DNA from: Defluviitaleaceae bacterium
Lineage (GTDB): Bacteria; Bacillota; Clostridia; Lachnospirales; UBA5962
Reading direction: 5' to 3'
Assembly: GCA_009780765.1 (NCBI GenBank)
Contig: WQZK01000075.1
Span: 1-8,160 of the forward strand
Length of the DNA: 8,160 nucleotides
Of the stretch, positions 6,913 through 8,160 are shown piece after piece; position 1 is the stretch's first letter; the number at the start of each line of letters is the position of its first letter. The notes beneath the pieces are model-generated. The model did not search any database, was not told the origin of the DNA, and saw only the letters and a list, made by a program, of their open reading frames with translations. The translations under genes and the position numbers were made by a program.

Positions 6913-6947
6913 AAAATAGGACATAGTTTTATTCTATGTCCTATTTT
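6913..6947. terminator. Bidirectional intrinsic terminator between convergent operons
   Basis: AAAATAGGACATAG (6913-6926) pairs perfectly with CTATGTCCTATTTT (6934-6947) around a 7-base loop. Read on the plus strand the stem ends in TTTT directly after the hydrolase stop codon. On the minus strand it is followed by a run of six T (complement of 6916-6911), just after the acetyltransferase stop at 6963. It therefore serves both converging operons and is somewhat stronger in appearance for the minus strand. Confidence 0.9.
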
Positions 6948-6962
6948 GTGATAAGAATCGTG

Positions 6963-7460
6963 CTAACTAGTAAGAGTTTTTGCATATCTAATTTGTATGG
7001 CACTAATATCTTCTAGAAATTTAGATTTTCCATCAGGTAAATACCCTAATTTTTCATAAAAGCTTCTTGCATTTGTATTTTTCTGTAAAGTCCATAAACA
7101 AACTTTAGAAAAGCCTTGTTCAATGGCTATTTTTTCAAAAAAATAAATTGACTTTTGTCCAATACCTTCCCTCTTAAAAAATGGGTCCACATAGATCCCC
7201 CAAACCTCAAACGAGTTTAGTGTATCTTCATCAGTAGATTTTCCTATCGTAAGAAAAGCTTTGATAATTCCGTCATCAAAAACATATGTATCAGAGGTTT
7301 CACTTACAATATATTTTTCAAAAGCAGTTATTCTTTTGCTTACAAGTAGCTTTGTAAATAAGTGTTCGTCTGAAATAATTCCGCGATAAGCCGAACGCCA
7401 GCCAAAAACATGTATTTCGGCAATGCGAGGTATATCAGCTAATTCCATTTTTCTAATCAT
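6963..7460 (-). CDS. GNAT-family N-acetyltransferase
   Basis: A 165-residue Gcn5-related acetyltransferase that moves the acetyl group from acetyl-CoA to an amine. The N-terminal strand and helix M-I-R-K-M-E-L-A-D-I-P-R-I-A-E-I-H-V lead into G-W-R-S-A-Y-R-G (20-27), common in this subgroup. Motif A is I-Y-V-D-P-F-F-K-R-E-G-I-G (89-101), the acetyl-CoA pyrophosphate loop, with Lys96 in the place usually held by Gln/Arg. Motif B is N-A-R-S-F-Y-E-K-L-G-Y (130-140). Length is normal for a single GNAT domain. ATG 7460-7458 overlaps the stop of the upstream gene by 8 nt (ATGATTAG), and AAGGA at 7474-7470 lies 9 nt before it, so the two are translated from one message. Substrate is unknown; small molecules, peptides or protein N-termini are all possible. 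Confidence 0.92.
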   Translation of the reverse strand: MIRKMELADIPRIAEIHVFGWRSAYRGIISDEHLFTKLLVSKRITAFEKYIVSETSDTYVFDDGIIKAFLTIGKSTDEDTLNSFEVWGIYVDPFFKREGIGQKSIYFFEKIAIEQGFSKVCLWTLQKNTNARSFYEKLGYLPDGKSKFLEDISAIQIRYAKTLTS

Positions 7461-8160
7461 TGTTTTTTGTCCTTATTATAAAATTTTCATATAATTCTTC
7501 AAATGTATTAAATTTTTCTACTTTTAACGAAGCTTTATTGTATTCAGATAAATAACTATCCATAGCTTGTAAAAATACATTTTTAAATACTTGCAAGTTA
7601 TCAGAATCGAAATGCTTTAACAAATCAAATTTTGGAGTACCTATATTTTTTGCTATTTCGTTCAAATAATGTTGGGCACTTAATGCTGCTTGAAAAGCGT
7701 AATTCTTGTCATTTAAATCTATGCTTGTAATTATTTTGTTTCGACAGTTGCACCAAAGTTCCTCATAGGTGCCTTTTAAGTTTGTAGCTGTAGGCTTAGG
7801 TTTATCTATAAATTGAGTATACATTTTATTATATAAGTGTTCAAGATTTTTAAGTAATACTAAAGAATTTTCTCTAAGTTCTTCTACTATTTTCGAATCA
7901 ATAACTGCCATATAGTTTTTTTCAAAGTTTTCAGGTAAATATTCATATTTAGATAGTTCTTCTAAATAACGCTTTACACCAAATTTAATACATGTATTAT
8001 TTAGTGATACAATAGCATTGACTATATCATATAATATGCTTGCAGAATAATACCTAACTTCTCCAATTTCATCAGAAATCATAGCATTTGTATATTCAAT
8101 TTTGGCAGAATCTATGTGCTTTTTTGCCCGTTCAATACAATCTTTGCCTATAGGTTCTGC
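7453..8160 (-). CDS. C-terminal part of a putative nucleotidyltransferase-like protein, N-terminus outside window
   Basis: The frame is open to the right edge without a stop, giving 235 visible codons. The first internal ATG (8082) lies within conserved-looking sequence (A-K-I-E-Y-T-N-A before it), so it is not the real start and the gene is cut at 8160. The visible part is largely alpha-helical: E-R-A-K-K-H-I-D-S-A-K, then G-E-V-R-Y-Y-S-A-S-I-L-Y-D-I-V-N-A-I, then K-R-Y-L-E-E-L, and later G-T-Y-E-E-L-W-C-N-C-R-N-K-I. This pattern resembles the helical C-terminal domain of minimal, antibiotic-modifying-like nucleotidyltransferases of Clostridia. The catalytic Gly-Ser/Asp-x-Asp motif would lie upstream, outside the window, so the call cannot be confirmed here. 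It overlaps the GNAT gene by 8 nt. Sampled GC is clearly lower than in the genes to the left. Real gene: very likely; function: moderate at best. Confidence 0.5.
   Translation of the reverse strand, partial: AEPIGKDCIERAKKHIDSAKIEYTNAMISDEIGEVRYYSASILYDIVNAIVSLNNTCIKFGVKRYLEELSKYEYLPENFEKNYMAVIDSKIVEELRENSLVLLKNLEHLYNKMYTQFIDKPKPTATNLKGTYEELWCNCRNKIITSIDLNDKNYAFQAALSAQHYLNEIAKNIGTPKFDLLKHFDSDNLQVFKNVFLQAMDSYLSEYNKASLKVEKFNTFEELYENFIIRTKNND
7470..7474 (-). promoter_or_regulatory. Ribosome binding site of the GNAT gene
   Basis: On the minus strand AAGGA lies 9 bases before ATG 7460, inside the last codons of the upstream gene. Confidence 0.6.

Noticed and set aside
8080..8082. ATG 8082 as the true start of the nucleotidyltransferase-like gene
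   Set aside because: The frame stays open for 26 more codons to the window edge with family-like sequence and no SD stands before 8082.
1..8160. CRISPR arrays, tRNA or rRNA genes, transposase genes
   Set aside because: No regularly spaced repeats, tRNA-like cloverleaf with CCA-side stems, rRNA signatures or transposase motifs were seen on either strand.

Overview
The window looks like a chromosomal piece of a low-GC Gram-positive bacterium, most likely an anaerobic Clostridia member. The evidence is AT-rich DNA, strong Firmicutes-type Shine-Dalgarno (SD) sequences of the AGGTGAT kind, two TTG start codons and an NAD+-dependent DNA ligase of the bacterial type. Genus cannot be read from the sequence.

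Layout. Bases 1-1388 (minus) hold the first 462 codons of ligA, which runs off the left edge. A 250-base divergent intergenic region (1392-1641) carries a probable ligA promoter on the minus strand. On the plus strand it carries a good extended -10 promoter, followed at once by a roughly 112-nt inverted-repeat leader that ends exactly where the SD of the next gene begins. A plus-strand operon of four genes follows (1642-6912): an ABC transporter ATPase of the MacB/LolD type; a secreted, C-terminally membrane-anchored protein built of about five beta-sandwich-like repeats (COG1361/CARDB-like); a four-TM MacB/FtsX-type permease; and a beta-lactamase-fold serine hydrolase with no signal peptide. 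The first three genes overlap (17 and 8 nt) and the fourth follows after 25 nt. A 14-bp bidirectional terminator at 6913-6947 closes the operon. From the right, an AT-richer minus-strand pair converges on it: a GNAT acetyltransferase (6963-7460) and, overlapping it by 8 nt, a mostly helical protein cut by the right edge that resembles the C-terminal part of minimal nucleotidyltransferases.

How the genes work together (inference). ATPase and permease would form a mechanotransmission-type ABC complex. The repeat protein sits where MacA-like adaptors sit in Gram-negative MacAB systems, but it has a different architecture: beta-sandwich repeats outside the cell and one C-terminal TM helix. It could be the extracellular subunit of this transporter. 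The hydrolase may act on a related substrate, but nothing in the sequence names that substrate.

The two points most worth following are the leader RNA, whose internal segment 1552-1561 is complementary to the whole SD region up to the start codon (1632-1641), and the adaptor-replaced three-part transporter. Neither is proven novel by sequence reading alone.
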